A stretch of 64,000 nucleotides of DNA, from the NCBI GenBank assembly GCA_002803225.1, contig NXFV01001281.1:1-64000 (forward strand), in the 5' to 3' direction. This document shows positions 23,901 to 35,297 of the stretch, in pieces. Origin of the DNA: Gamarada debralockiae. Taxonomy: Eukaryota > Ascomycota > Leotiomycetes > Helotiales > Hyphodiscaceae. Both the position numbers and the translations under genes were made by a program. Below the pieces are notes generated by a model. The model did no database searches. It worked only from the letters and a program-made list of their open reading frames with translations, and was not told the DNA's origin. The number at the start of each line of letters is the position of its first letter. The first letter of the stretch is position 1.

Positions 23901-25062
23901 TAGTATCGTAGCCCAATTGCTCCCACTCTTTCAGCATAGCTTCCACGTCCTTCTCGCTCATGGGCGTAGGAGCTTTGCCTTTCTGTCCTCGCTCATCGTC
24001 CCAAGGTAAGAGAACCATGATATTCTTGCCTTTCCATGGTACCTTCTTCCTGAGTCGTGGTGGACCGGGTGCAGGTGAAGGCGCAGGGGCGGGAACTGCC
24101 GGTGTCGCTGGAAGCATTGCCGCTCGCCACGGTTGCATCTCTTTCGGTGGAGGCGGCGGCGCCCTCTCTTCAGAAGGTGATGGAGTCAATATTGCCATCT
24201 CCGCGCCTGAACCCGGTTCCTCGTTTGTGGTCGCCATCGTGGGAAGCGAGGAGTCCGAGAAATGTTCCTGCTTGAGGGTCTCCGTACTTTGCTGCCGCTT
24301 ATGTGCAGCCTTTGATGAATCCCTGCGATTCTGGTCTCTCGATTCCAAAAACCTTTTCAATGTGGGCGTTCTCGGATCAGCGTCTTGACCTAGCCAATCT
24401 CCTTCTCCCGAGATCGATCCGCTCAATGAAGAGTGCTCACTATCCCCAGGGTCGTCACTAAGCCAATTATTCCGTTCTGTAGACTCGCCTCCCGTGTGCT
24501 GGCGGATCCAATCTTCAGTCAAGCCTTGCGCTGGTCGTCGAGCGCGATTTGCGAGAACAGCCGCGCTGATGAAACCGTCGTTGGATACGAATTCGGGATC
24601 CGTCGCAGTCCTGGTGAATGTCGGCGCAGGACGCAGGAATGGCGTATGGAACTCGAGATGGCGAATAGGAGAATCTTCGGACGGCTCACTGCTTAGTGTA
24701 TGGGAATGCGCGTGTGAATAATGTGTTCTGCCAGATGCGCTTGGCGGTTGCTGGTATGGAGATCCCCAACTCGCAGTGTAGTAATGGCTGCTCTCACTTC
24801 GCGATGTAGACGGAGGAGTATTTGAGAGATTGATGGTACGTCCGTTGAATGTTGGCGCGGGAAGAGGCGGGAGTACGGGGCTAGATCCTCCTTCGAACGT
24901 CGAGCTTGTTGAGAACGCTGGTGATCCAGGCTGTTCGAATACTTGAGGGCCGATGTTGGCGGATCCGTCCTCTGCTGTCGCAGGAGGAGGAGGTGATGAA
25001 TTCAACGAAGACGTCTTATTACTGGGCAGGTCAGGCATATGCGCTTCAGGCCATTTTGCCAT
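17905..25062 (-). CDS. Giant coiled-coil protein with disordered, FG-like N-terminal half, 2345 aa
   Basis: Two exons (25062-23760 and 23639-17905) joined by a GT-AG intron of 120 nt; splicing yields IPDRSEWDAYVKELSEAKLRALGV. Residues 1-430 are Pro/Ser-rich and contain a conserved-looking block (KNIMVLLPWDDERGQ, EWEQLGYDTTGFNLG). Residues about 430-1450 are low-complexity, with Gln runs and several Phe-rich FxFxxG-like patches at about 850-1200 (FKFNPTNTFKPSQFTFNG). Residues about 1470-2155 form a long heptad coiled coil (ERLRRAEATAEDEIKNRR and similar repeats). The tail is Ser/Arg-rich and ends with an acidic patch (DDDESTVDDSMFGAGMGR). Likely a structural or cytoskeletal/spindle-related scaffold of Pezizomycotina; no named family could be assigned. 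The ATG at 25062 is the first in frame; an upstream exon cannot be excluded. Confidence 0.82.
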
Positions 25063-25908
25063 CAACGAGGATCACTCACCACAACGAGACGAGCACAGAC
25101 GATGCTCAGATCGTCTGCTACTGCGTCTCTTTGAATCGAACCGAGCCCAATGGTTGCGCGGGCTGTGATGCTGTTGATAGAATTACGTGATCCTACGGAG
25201 TAGTGACGCGCTCAACGAAAGTGAAAGCTTGCTCGGGAAATTATTAAAAAAGGAGTGTAAAGTAACTTGAAGAAGAAGCAGAAGGCATCTGATCAAGCAA
25301 GCTGAAAAGAAGGCATACGGAAAAGAGCTGTATGCGAATCCAGTCTGCAAGATGAGAGAGGAAAGGGCGACTTGAGCGTTGATGTGCTTAAGGGGAAGGA
25401 ACGTTGTCGCGATCCACCAGATCTTTTTTTGAATGAACCGCTTACCTAATTGGGACGTGGTTGGACATAGGGAATAGGAGGGGAGCGTGGGCCGAAGGCT
25501 TTTAATCTTAATTACCGGCGGACATTGTCATTTATTATTCTCCCATTACCAAATATTTGTTCTCCCGGTCATTCCGAACGCAGTCGATTAATTAAGTGAG
25601 TTCTGTGATACGGCGTGACCAAAGCATGGCAGCCTCTTTTGGAAAGAACACAACCGCGCACCGGCCCCTGCCGCGTCGGACAAGGATCTAGGCGCAAGTT
25701 CACAAGTTTAATAGAGAGTACTTTCTCGAGACGCTATTCTTTCGGAATCAGAAACGCGTACAGCCATTAAGAGTATGCATGTGCTGTAGCAAACAATCCA
25801 ATCTATTTCAACATCTAATTCCACAAGAGAGCCCCATTCAAAGAAGACAATAATACACCTGTTCCATGCCCAAGTCCCGCGAACCTAATGGCACACAGAT
25901 GGCCATAT
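25063..25908. other. Intergenic: promoter of the coiled-coil gene, 3' flank of the glucanase
   Basis: No gene seen. A possible splice donor (GTGAGT on the minus strand near 25078) would allow a 5' exon of the coiled-coil gene. Otherwise ordinary composition. Confidence 0.4.
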
Positions 25909-26877
25909 CTAGCAAGTGGTAGAGTATTTCTTTGATCGGTCCGCGTTCCAGGCACCCCAATGAGTCTCATCAGCAACGCTTCCATCAGCTCCCTTGCTCA
26001 CTGGCTTCCATGGCTCATCGAAGGCCTCAAAGAAAAAGACATTCACGCCCCAGTCCAATATACCGCAAACAGCATTCGACCAGAAAGTCTGCGCAGATGA
26101 AACTCCTGGAACAGCACTCTGGTAATTTGTTCCCGCAGTAGGCCATCCAGTCTCACCAACCCAAAGCTCGGGCGTCTTATCCGCAGAACCAGCGACATCC
26201 TGAATATGTCCAAACGCCTGCATAATATCATCAAAGAACGACGCCGTAGAATTGGCGAGCGTTTGTCCCTGCCAATACGAGAATGCGTTGCAAAGGAGAA
26301 TGTCAACACCCCCAGTGACCAACGCATCTGCGGTCCCATCTTGATATTTGTTCCAGGAATCTGCGGTGCCGACCTTGAAGCTGCTTCCAACTGCTTTCTT
26401 GGTATCTTGAATCTTCGCGAGGAGTTCGGGCCCGGTGAAGTTTCCGCGGTAGAGTGTCTCGGAGCCGACTGTGATGGCATAGACTTGGTCGGCGTATTGG
26501 GGCGCGTATTCGACGACTGCTGCTTTGTCTGCGGCGTAGGATTCGTCTGTGTCGGGCCTGTGGTTGTAGATTAGAAATTGACTCTAACGCGCCCATATCC
26601 GGATGTGTGCATACCAGATGCCCAAGATGACTTGGAATCCAGCAGCCTTTGCAGCAGGCAAGATCTGTTGTGCGGTGTTGCAATCACTGGCTGCGTAGAC
26701 TCGAACAAGCTTGGCAGAGGAATCACTGCTGATGGTGGAGAAGTCGGAGGCGTAATCAGCTTGGAACTTGCATGTTCCGTCTGCTTTCTTGTCACCGAGT
26801 GCGAAACCTAGAGTACCGGCAGCAGAGACGACAGCTGGTGCTGCTGCGAGAGCGAGAGAGAGGATGCTAAGCTGCAT
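25909..26877 (-). CDS. Secreted glucan endo-1,3-beta-glucosidase, GH17 (Bgl2/EglC type), 303 aa
   Basis: Cleaves or transfers beta-1,3-glucan in the cell wall. Exons 26877-26615 and 26557-25909 with a 57-nt intron join ILGIW to PDTDESYAADK. A signal peptide (MQLSILSLALAAAPAVVSAA) is clear. GH17 landmarks: KLVRVYAASDCNT, acid/base Glu in ITVGSETLYR, and nucleophile Glu in VGETGWPTAG. The length and Cys-ending C-terminus match Bgl2-like soluble enzymes, with no GPI signal visible. The start is the ATG preceding the signal peptide. Confidence 0.92.
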
Positions 26878-27850
26878 CTTGAGGTGGTATTCGGGTATCT
26901 TTCGCGAAGTGGATAGAGGCAGAAAATGAATGGATGAGGATCCGTACAAAAGAGTGAGTACGAGAAACCCTCTAATGAATGAGTGACGATAAAATGAAAA
27001 TACAAGTGACGATTGATGAGGTTCGTGGGAGCACAAAAGGAGAAGAACCAATTTGGCACTTCCAAATGTGGACTAGCGACATATCTTGGCGACAACACCG
27101 CCACATCTTGAACATCTATTTTGACTTCTCCATTTAATCCAGCACTCAACTTCCATGCCTCTGCAGATTCAAATCGTTCATGATTCAGTGTAAGGCATCT
27201 ATTGGAACGCTGTTAACCTTATTATCAACCCTAAACTTAAGCAGCGAACCGGCCTCCATTTGTGTGGAGACTGGAGAATGCTTGAGATTCCAAACCACAG
27301 AATTCGACGTCGAATATGACTGATGCGATTCAATCTGTTCTACAAGGAAGTTTTGAACAAGTCGTTTTCAATTTCTATGAAAACATCCATGTTTCTAACC
27401 TCGAAACGCTTGGAAAGTAGAGTTGCCTAGATAGATGCTGCCATTCAACTTCAATCACTGAAATGGATGAGGTGATTGAGGACACAGGTAATTCTTGCAC
27501 AGGTAAACTTTTCGCAGTGATATCAATCCTGCTTATAACTTCCCTTTCGCCTCCTTATGCAGATTAAGCGGTTAATTGCTCGGCTCAATCCAGTGATTGT
27601 GAAGAAGTACTTTCGATGCCTCCATCTTACTTTTGATCGTTGATTTGGATTTATAGCATTAGCTTTAATCGCTCGTACAGAATATTGAATCAAAGACTCC
27701 GGATTCTGCAAGTGCCGGCCGGATGTTCTTTCCCGCCTTGCCTCCACACTTCTGCCTCATATGCCTAAATTGCGATTGCCGTCTGGCTCCTTCAAAGTCG
27801 CCAATTGTTTTTGAACAATCCAAGGCTATCATCATACCTCAGCGGCCATC
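26878..27850. other. Intergenic: glucanase promoter
   Basis: No gene supported. The minus-strand reading near 26880-27000 is pyrimidine-rich, as in fungal leaders. Confidence 0.45.
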
Positions 27851-29456
27851 ATGGCCGCGCCTTGCCAGGCTGAGCCCGTCAAGTCGGAGGACGCTCCATC
27901 ACCAGAATCCAGCTCGTCAACGGAAACAATTCGGCAGCCAACCCTCTAGCAGCACCTTCTCAATCATCTACCAAAGCGCAACCATCAGCTTCCAGTGAAC
28001 CATTCAATCTGCCTGTGGATAATTCATTGTCGTCTACCAAATGGACGTGCGACCATTGCGCACTAGACAATCCCTTGGACGTTGACATGTGCGGTTTGTG
28101 AGGTTAAGTGAATCGATCCGTCTACTGATTAGAGGTGCGAAACTTGCATCACCGTCAATTCCTTGAGCTCCCGGTCTACCGCATTTATGACGGTAAGCGA
28201 ATGGAAATAGATCAAACCAGCATCCCTAAAGGAAAATGCCAGCATCGAGAACGGATTCAGGCTCAATACCCATAGGTCTAAATAAAGGCGGAACACTGAG
28301 CTCGCAGTCATGGGGTCATCAGCGAGCCGATCAGCCTCGACAGCACACAATACCAAAGGGCAAGGAGAATACTTCAATGGGGGCAAGCGATCCGAACGAA
28401 AATAAGGGCAAGGGAAACAGCCGGATGAGTTTGCGTTTGTCCCAGATGGTAGGTTATCGGGGAGCAATTTCAATCGTTCCAAGACACATTCGATGCTGCC
28501 CTTACTTCCTACTCTGATGAATCGGTCCCGGCGGTGGAAAAGGGCAAAGCTGCAGTCAGACCCTACGATCCGGACCCTACAAACTCAGTCAATCTTTCAG
28601 CCACACCCAACGATTCTGACAGGGCAGATGGTAAGTGGATCCATTGTCCACATCCTCCAATCAACCATTCGTTCACAGAGGCTGAACGAATACAGATGCA
28701 GGAGAAGTCCCATCAGAAACCGCGCCAACCACCCTGGAAGCTGTCAACCGAGATCCCGTTCTCTCACTCGCTTCGAACGATCAGCTCAGGCGATACTTCG
28801 AGTCGACTATCGGTCTCACATCAAAGCCCATATCCATCACAGACCTCTATCCAGCTTGCGCATCTCCCGCGGAATACCGTAACGAATCCATTATGTTGAT
28901 CCTCACCGCGACCGAACATCCTCTGAAGGTGGCGGATATCTCTCAGCAGCGGTGAGTGCATCTTTCAAATCGAGTGAACGATTACTGATTCCCAGTTTTT
29001 CAGGCCATCAGCAAACCGTCTAGTGTCATATACGGCATTAAATATACTCCACCTCCTAGCAAGCCTCCATCCGGCCATACAGTATCGGCTGCGCTACCAG
29101 ATATTCCCCTTCGCGAAGGGCCGTGTCATGCCCCGAGATCGAATTTTTAACGGCGATTCAAGCAATGTGGCGAGGCCTTTGATCCTTCGAACAGACGGCC
29201 GAGAAACCGACAGTTCCGGAGACGTGAGAATTATTGATAAAGATCGGATGAGCTTCATAGGCATGACTCACACGGCCGATACGGACTTACTGGTTGCGTT
29301 GGACATGGCTTGAAGGAAGGGTTCCTGGCTTGGATTTCTACAATTAAGAGCGCGTTCAAGGCAAGTGAGGATGAAGCAGATGGGAAAGAGAGGTTTAAGG
29401 TTAAGAATATTGAGTACTGGCTCATTGAACCGGTTAAGGAAGATGAACAGGACTGA
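27851..29456 (+). pseudogene. Decayed multi-exon gene with RanBP2-type zinc finger start, unassigned
   Basis: ATG at 27851 opens AAPCQAEPVKSEDAPSPESS, then the frame shifts near 27910 to reach a RanBP2-like finger (KWTCDHCALDNPLDVDMCG). Later coding blocks in other frames include PDEFAFVPDG, GEQFQSFQDTFDAALTS, NRDPVLSLASNDQLRRYFES, SVIYGIKYTPPPSKPP and a final HGLKEGFLAWISTIKSAF ending with a stop at 29454-29456. Two plausible introns remain (28631-28698 and about 28951-28999), but several frame changes have no splice explanation. Damage is mostly indels, not the C-to-T type seen elsewhere. The family is unknown; the finger suggests protein or RNA binding. Confidence 0.5.
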
Positions 29457-29554
29457 TGAAATGCGACAAGGGGCAGTTTTAATCGTTCATTAGTATTCAA
29501 CAAACTCAGTTCCAGACTTTCCAAGAATGCATCGAGCCGATTATTAGCACACAA

Positions 29555-30955
29555 TTGCTCAATTACATCCAAGGCTCTCACTTGAATCGCTCAAAGTGTT
29601 CCAACGACTCGAACAAAAGCGTTCACAGAGAAAGAGCGACTGGCTTCCAACGATGCAAATGTGCCTTCCTACGACATGTCAAAACGCCACATCTTAACGT
29701 CATTCTTCACTCAACCATACACAATCAGTTATTTCTCAACGCATCATCCCGAATCCGATCCAGGTTCTCCCACCATCTGCACCTGCAATTCCTGCGAATG
29801 GGCCGAAATCCACGGCACGGATACTTCACAACCCCCCAATCGCTTCCTTCAAATCAACAATCCAACCCAGAGCCGAAAGAATTCCAGCCAGATACACATA
29901 TGGGAATACATCTACTGTTAACTACCCCAGGTAACCTTACGTGTGGAACATACCATGCGACGCTACCGGACTGGATACGAATAGGGATCGAGAGATACAT
30001 TGAGGTTGAGAGGCTGGAACGATTCACTCGGTGTACTTTGCCGAGAGAAAAGGAGAGTGGAGGACCGAGAGCTTGGGGTGAGATGAGCAGTGATCATGTT
30101 CTATCTCAAAGCCGAAGAACGTTAAGGCCAAGGAGAATCGTTTATCGGAATGGAGCGATTTGGACGGGGCTTGCGGTGTGTTGTGTTTTCTCTGTTATCC
30201 AGATCTGGATTTTTGGATTGCTGGAATTACTTGAGCGATTATACTAAATCTTTTTATTTCTCTCCAGATGGACCATATTCCACTCACCCGCTAACCCACC
30301 CCGGTATCCTCTCCCACCGTCTTCTGGCCCCTTTACGACGCACCTTCCATCTCCTACCCATCCACGCGGGATCTACACCTGGACCCTCTGCCTATGCGCC
30401 ACATCGCTCATATTCTTTCACCAAGCAAGTCTCCATCCAAACAGCAACACGCTTCCAATTCTCCTCATCGCCTCCGGAATCCTAAAGTCCACTTACACAA
30501 ATCATTCAACCCCTCTGAACCAATTTCTTGTAGGGAAAAGGGTGATCTATGGCACATTACACTCCCCACTGGCCCCCTGGCACCACACGACCGCGTGCGC
30601 ATATCAACATATCGCGTACCTGGGTGCAATATTTAGGTTGGACCCTCATCCAATCATTCAGATTGCGGATCCGAGGAAAGGGATGGTAAGTCCTTCCCAC
30701 TCATTCTCCCTCTTTCCGCAATTAAGAGAAGCTAACTCCGAATTTTCATCCAGTCCAGCGTGCTACGATTCAATTGTTCAAACCCCCTGGACGTTCTGGA
30801 TGACGAGAGCACGAGTTTCCATGTTAGTATTAAATGGAGTGAATGGGTTGAAAGACCGAGGTGTGGAGCTAGTGCTGGAGAAAGGCTTGAAAGAGGGGGT
30901 GTTCGGATTGGCTGGGCAGGGCTGTGGGAGGGAGAGGTTTAAGGTGACGGGATAG
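29555..30955 (+). pseudogene. Decayed coding region with possible membrane segments, unassigned
   Basis: Coding-like blocks in changing frames: SYFSTHHPESDPGSPTICTC near 29730-29800, then LPDWIRIGIERYIEVERLERF in the frame 29555-30247, then from about 30370 a hydrophobic stretch (IYTWTLCLCATSLIFF, TLPILLIASGIL) leading to RLDPHPIIQIADPRKGM. A GT-AG intron at about 30685-30752 fits the junction after KGM. A final block (WSEWVERPRCGASAGERLERG) follows. No family recognised. It may continue the 27.9-29.5 kb pseudogene or be a second one. Assembly indels are an alternative explanation for the frame breaks. Confidence 0.35.
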
Positions 30956-30957
30956 AG

Positions 30958-31419
30958 TTTTGGAGGTTTGAGCTTAAGTGTGTGGGTGGGGGATGAGTGG
31001 GTAGATTGTTGAGGGTCGTTGAGTGAATGAGAGGGGTACGCGGGCATGACTATAAGAGCTAAGTTCTCTACGCGAATGAATCCTTCTTCGAGATTGAGCG
31101 ATTGACGAGAGCATTTGCCTAAGCGTGTTCAACTTTGTACCCGCCGGGCCTTCAAACGCATCCGTTTCCAATGATTCAAACCTATATCGCGATTGATATC
31201 TTGCATTTCAATCAACTAGTGTGGCATTCTGATCTCGCAAGGATGCGAACCAATGTGCAGCAAAACGGCCAAGTCCAACGAATATACAACATAAAAGTAC
31301 AAATCCCACATCCAAAGAACGCCCATATGCATCGATCGCCCGCAACAATCCCCATTGATGCCGAAATTGCCTTCCAGCCTCAATGCACTTTCCGACCACA
31401 CGGTTTCCTGCTCTTCTAC
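30958..31419. other. Intergenic, no gene supported
   Basis: Short frames only; it holds the 3' flank of the PQ-loop gene. Confidence 0.4.
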
Positions 31420-32756
31420 TCATGATTCGACTGCTTCAGTAACAGCACTCGATTTTGGAGCGTACATCCTGAACTGCACAAAGATAATAGCGTCCTCGAC
31501 CATCGTTCCGAGAGAGCCAATCAACCAGGGCGTGTTGGTTATTAGGTACTCGCGTTCGAGAGAATGGCAGAGGATGCCGAGACCGTAGGTGGCGTTTCCC
31601 ATTAGGGAGAGGAGAAAAAAGAGCAGGGCCAGTCCTTCGCAGGATTTATCTCTATAATTCTTAACGATTTGGGGAATGCGGGCTCTGATATCACGTTAGC
31701 AGAGGATCGGATGTAAAGAGAGAGTGTGTTAGGTCATGTGATTTGCATGGGAACTAATAGGAGGACTATGGAAAGGAGAAAGGCCATACCCGAGATAGCA
31801 CACAGCAGAGAAGTAGCCCAGGAATTCAGCACCAAATGGCGTTTGGGTCGTCGCTTCAGGTATGTGGAGCTTTTCATTCGTAGGTTTCCAAACACCACTC
31901 TGCCACGCCAACACCCAACCCGCGGCACCAACACCAATGACGCCGATGATACTCAGCGTATTCCTCAGCCACGAATTGCCCTCGTTACCCTCTTCATCCT
32001 CGATGATCTTCGTCAAGCTATCCCTTCGATAATTCTGGCTCATAGCGGAGGAGCGACGACGGTGGGAACCAGGGAGGCCCATAGCGTCGGATGATCGACG
32101 ACGGGTGAGAAGAGGTGAGTTCTCGGAGTCGTGAGAGGTAGTACTTTGAATTGAGGGATGGCGCTTAACACGCAAGGCGTTGACATGGTTGTAGTAGAGA
32201 CACTGGGAGATTAGGACGAAGTCGGCGATGCAGAAGTAGATTGCTAGGGCAATGACTGTGGGTACGAGATCAGCCCAGATGGCTCCTGTGAGGCTTGTCA
32301 GTACAGAAGTCTTCGTTGGAGATGGTCAAAGGGATCTTCATATGGCACGTGACCAGCTGACGGGATGACGTGAAATAGGCTTCCATGAAAGAACTTGAAT
32401 GGAAAAAGGTGCAGATTTGAGAATTTCCGACGCCCACTTGAAGCCCGGACCTCGTTATGTTCTTCAACGAAAGGGTATCGCATACCAGCAAGGTTCGTAG
32501 CATCACCGATGAGCCAGACGGTCAAAAATGCCAGCGAAATCCCATCAGCGCTGCCAGTCTTGTAATTTAGGATAAGCTGAGGGACCTATCGAACTATTAG
32601 CACCTTCTTTAACCTTCGAATCTGAGCCGCATCACATACCAGAAGAAAGATCCATGTCGCCAAAGAGATGCTCCCGAAGACACCTGATAAGGCTTCCTGC
32701 GTCGTTAGGTCTTGCGATAAGGCGTACAAAGATGTTACTACGACTGAAGCCATCAT
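31420..32756 (-). CDS. PQ-loop vacuolar cationic amino-acid transporter (Ypq/Rtc2 type), 325 aa
   Basis: Exons 32756-32640, 32585-32486, 32285-31790 and 31684-31420 join in frame through GT-AG introns of 54, 200 and 105 nt. Both PQ-loop repeats are present: VPQLILNYKTGSADGISLAF opening exon 2, and ARIPQIVKNYRDKSCEGLAL opening exon 4, each followed by hydrophobic helices. A long hydrophilic loop rich in Ser/Arg (SPLLTRRRSSDAMG) lies between them, as in the yeast Ypq proteins. Seven membrane spans are expected. Known family role: export or exchange of Lys/Arg/His at the vacuole membrane. The start is a double ATG 38 residues before the first PQ motif. It is divergently oriented from the NAD(P)-binding gene with a 437-bp gap. 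Confidence 0.9.
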
Positions 32757-33193
32757 GTAGATTCGATATCTTAAGAGGGAAAGAAAGATGACGGCGATGC
32801 GACGTTGAAATAGGAGGGCATGTGTTCAGATGTCTTGAAAGATTTTGGCTTGGGACGATGTGATTGGGTGTTTTCGGGTCTTGTGCAGATTTTCTGCCCG
32901 GAGAATCAGTTTTTGCGGCTAAACCTTGATTTAGACTCGGGAGCAACGACGGGCCGAGACTGGACGTGGGTCCGTACGAGGTGATGTCTTATCCTTGTCG
33001 ATTTGAGACATCCTGAGCACAGCGACACCCAAATACGGCCAGGAGGTTATTTACTCACAGCCATGAAAACTCGCGGCCACCTCTCGAGCGAACCGCCTCC
33101 AGAGCCCACATGATATAAAAGGCTTCTCTCGAGCACAAGGAAAACCGACGATAACAATCTTTCACCCTACAAGTAATTGAAGCATCGGAGTCA
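32757..33193. promoter_or_regulatory. Divergent promoter region between the PQ-loop and NAD(P)-binding genes
   Basis: 437 bp between two divergent starts, no open frame. TATAAAAGG at 33113-33121 lies about 75 nt before the plus-strand ATG and fits a TATA box. Confidence 0.55.
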
Positions 33194-33955
33194 ATGACAA
33201 TGCCATCACGGCAACACCACATCCTCCTCATAGGAGGAACCGGCATCTGCGGTCTAATCTTCACCCAAGCCGCTATTCAATCCGGCCACTTCGTCACTCT
33301 CTACGTCCGCACTCCGTCCAAGATTCCCTCTGAATTGTCCTCGCACAGCAGTGTTGCTGTCATCCAAGGGGAATTGGGAGATGAGGAGGGTTTGAAGAAA
33401 GCTGCTGCTTGTGGGGCTGATACGTTTGTTTCGCTGGCTGGTCCAACAATGGGGGAGAGGAAAGGAACGGTATACTTCTTTCCTGCTTATGGTTTGATGA
33501 GAGGGAGTGATGCTGACTGACTATAGCCTATAACAAATGCACTCAAAATCCTCTACCCACTCCTCATAGCCTCCGGCACCTTCACCCGCATCCTCATCCT
33601 CTCTACAGCCTCCTACTCAGCACCCCAAGATACACGATCCCTGAAATGGTTCGTCTCAATAAACCTCTACGTTAAGGTCATTGGCGGGGATACCTACAAA
33701 GAGATCTCGGGCATGGCCAAGGAGACTGTTGCGCTGGGTGACAAGATTGAGTGGACTGTGTTCAGGGTGCCGTTATTGCGGGGCAATCAGGTCTTAATAG
33801 AGGAGAATCCGGGAAAGGTCAATGCTGTCTGGATAGGCGACAAGCAGGGGAGGGATGGGTTACATCTTGACAGGGGACGGCTTGCGAGGTGGATATTGAA
33901 GGAGTTGGAGGAGAGAAAGTGGATTGGGTTGTGTCCTTTCTTGGCGAATGCTTAA
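33194..33955 (+). CDS. NAD(P)-binding reductase-like protein (NmrA/BLVRB-type Rossmann), 234 aa
   Basis: Exons 33194-33469 and 33527-33955 joined by a 57-nt intron (ERKGT-PITNALK). The N-terminus has the dinucleotide-binding loop HILLIGGTGICGLIFTQAAI, followed by beta-strand VTLYVRTPSKIP and a TFVSLAGPTMG loop. LILSTASYSAP takes the place of the usual active-site Ser/Thr segment, and there is no YxxxK in register, so it fits the atypical SDR (NmrA/NAD(P)H-binding) group rather than classical SDRs. About 230 residues is normal for this group. No signal peptide. Substrate unknown. A second in-frame ATG two codons on is an alternative start. Confidence 0.8.
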
Positions 33956-34014
33956 TCGGCATCGTGGCATAAGATACGGGAAAGGGAAGACAAGAAGATA
34001 GTGAGTTCAGCGGC

Positions 34015-34568
34015 CTACCATTCCTTGAATAGCCTCTGGCCACTGTATATCTGCTCTGTTGCAGTTTCCCAATTACCCTGCATGGACTCGAAATATCCAA
34101 CGATTAGGCTGGCGATCACAGCGAGTCTTAAGGTTGCGGGGTCGCCACCAGAAAAGTTTTCGCGTAGATAGTTGAGCGTTTTGTCTGATGGGTGAACGCC
34201 AATTTTCTATAATCGGCTCTACTGCATTGACGATCGTTGTCTGCTTGCGATGAAAGTTTCAAGAGAGCGCTCAAGGCAATGATCTCATGTCGCACTGCTG
34301 GCTCGTGATGACATGTTTGGGGAATGAAGTGGGTCCAAAAAGGGGCCTCAAAGTAGCCGGTAATAACATACGCAGCCTTTTCACGAAACAATTCGAAAGC
34401 GCGTCGCTCCTCTTCGTCTCCGGGTAGGATAGCCGACGGATTCCTTGTACTGAGTGGAGATGTTCGAGGGTATATTGAAATATACCCATTGGTATTTTTG
34501 TTCCGGCTGTATTGAGGCAGCAACTTGGTACTAGGGTCGCGGCCAAAAATTTTGATAATGTAGGGCAT
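34015..34568 (-). pseudogene. Fragment of a Fungal_trans_2-type transcription regulator
   Basis: The frame from 34568 reads FELFREKAAYVITGYFEAPFW and HHEPAVRHEIIALSALLK, hallmarks of the fungal-specific regulator domain (PF11951-like). It then breaks; the following blocks LNYLRENFSGGDPATLRLAV and LIVGYFESMQGNWETA are in another frame and end at a TAG at 34015-34017. The zinc cluster and the rest of the C-terminus are missing. It lies next to an intact gene of the same family on the other strand, so may be a decayed relative. Confidence 0.65.
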
Positions 34569-35297
34569 TACAGGTTCTACTACCTATGAGTGAGCTTGTA
34601 AGGATGAGTTCTTTAGGCTAGAGTCCCTGTAAAGTAGGTAAGATGTCCTGAAGCGAATCGACGTCTTGTTCCTGAGCCTCTTGCCATCATGCCGATGCTG
34701 GCGACAAATTCGTTAAGTGATGGCTCAGCTTCAATGACCTTTCTGAGATAACGCATTCGCAGCTATGAGCCCCGCGATGCCGCACCAACAACAATAATAC
34801 TATAACTCGTCATACAGGGAGTAAAGATTCGAATTATGTGGAATCGATTTGAGATTAACATTAAAGGAGTCGTTGGCTCTAAAACAACTAGCCTGACACG
34901 GTTTGGATTAAGATAGCCTATGGTGGCCTCAATTCGTTGTTGCTACGTAAAGAAGTGCTAGGAGAGAGGTGCACGTTAGCAAGGGTTGTATGTATACAGG
35001 CATCCATTTGCTGTTTCTGGCAAGTGCCGACCTCGCTTAACATTCTCAATTTGTTTAATGGTCGCCCTTTGTCAGCGACCGTTGTCAGGAAGTTGTCAGC
35101 GATGCTCGTTTCGACCGCCACGAGACCGTTTAAGCTATTTCAACAGCTCGATAACGCGTCATGAGTCTGAAAACAAATATGGTCATCCAATACCTCTAAC
35201 GTAGTTCTGCAGTGGGCATCCGTTTGCGTTTGCAATATTGGGGAAACTTGAGACGAGATTGCTGAACATACACACTCAAGTGCCGAACACCGTCAAG
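34569..35297. other. Intergenic, no gene supported
   Basis: No zinc-cluster exon for the neighbouring regulator fragment could be found here. Holds the promoter of the 35.3 kb regulator. Confidence 0.4.

Noticed and set aside
30778..31047. 89-codon minus-strand Pro/Ser/Thr-rich frame
   Set aside because: Antisense to the decayed plus-strand blocks, low complexity, no motif.
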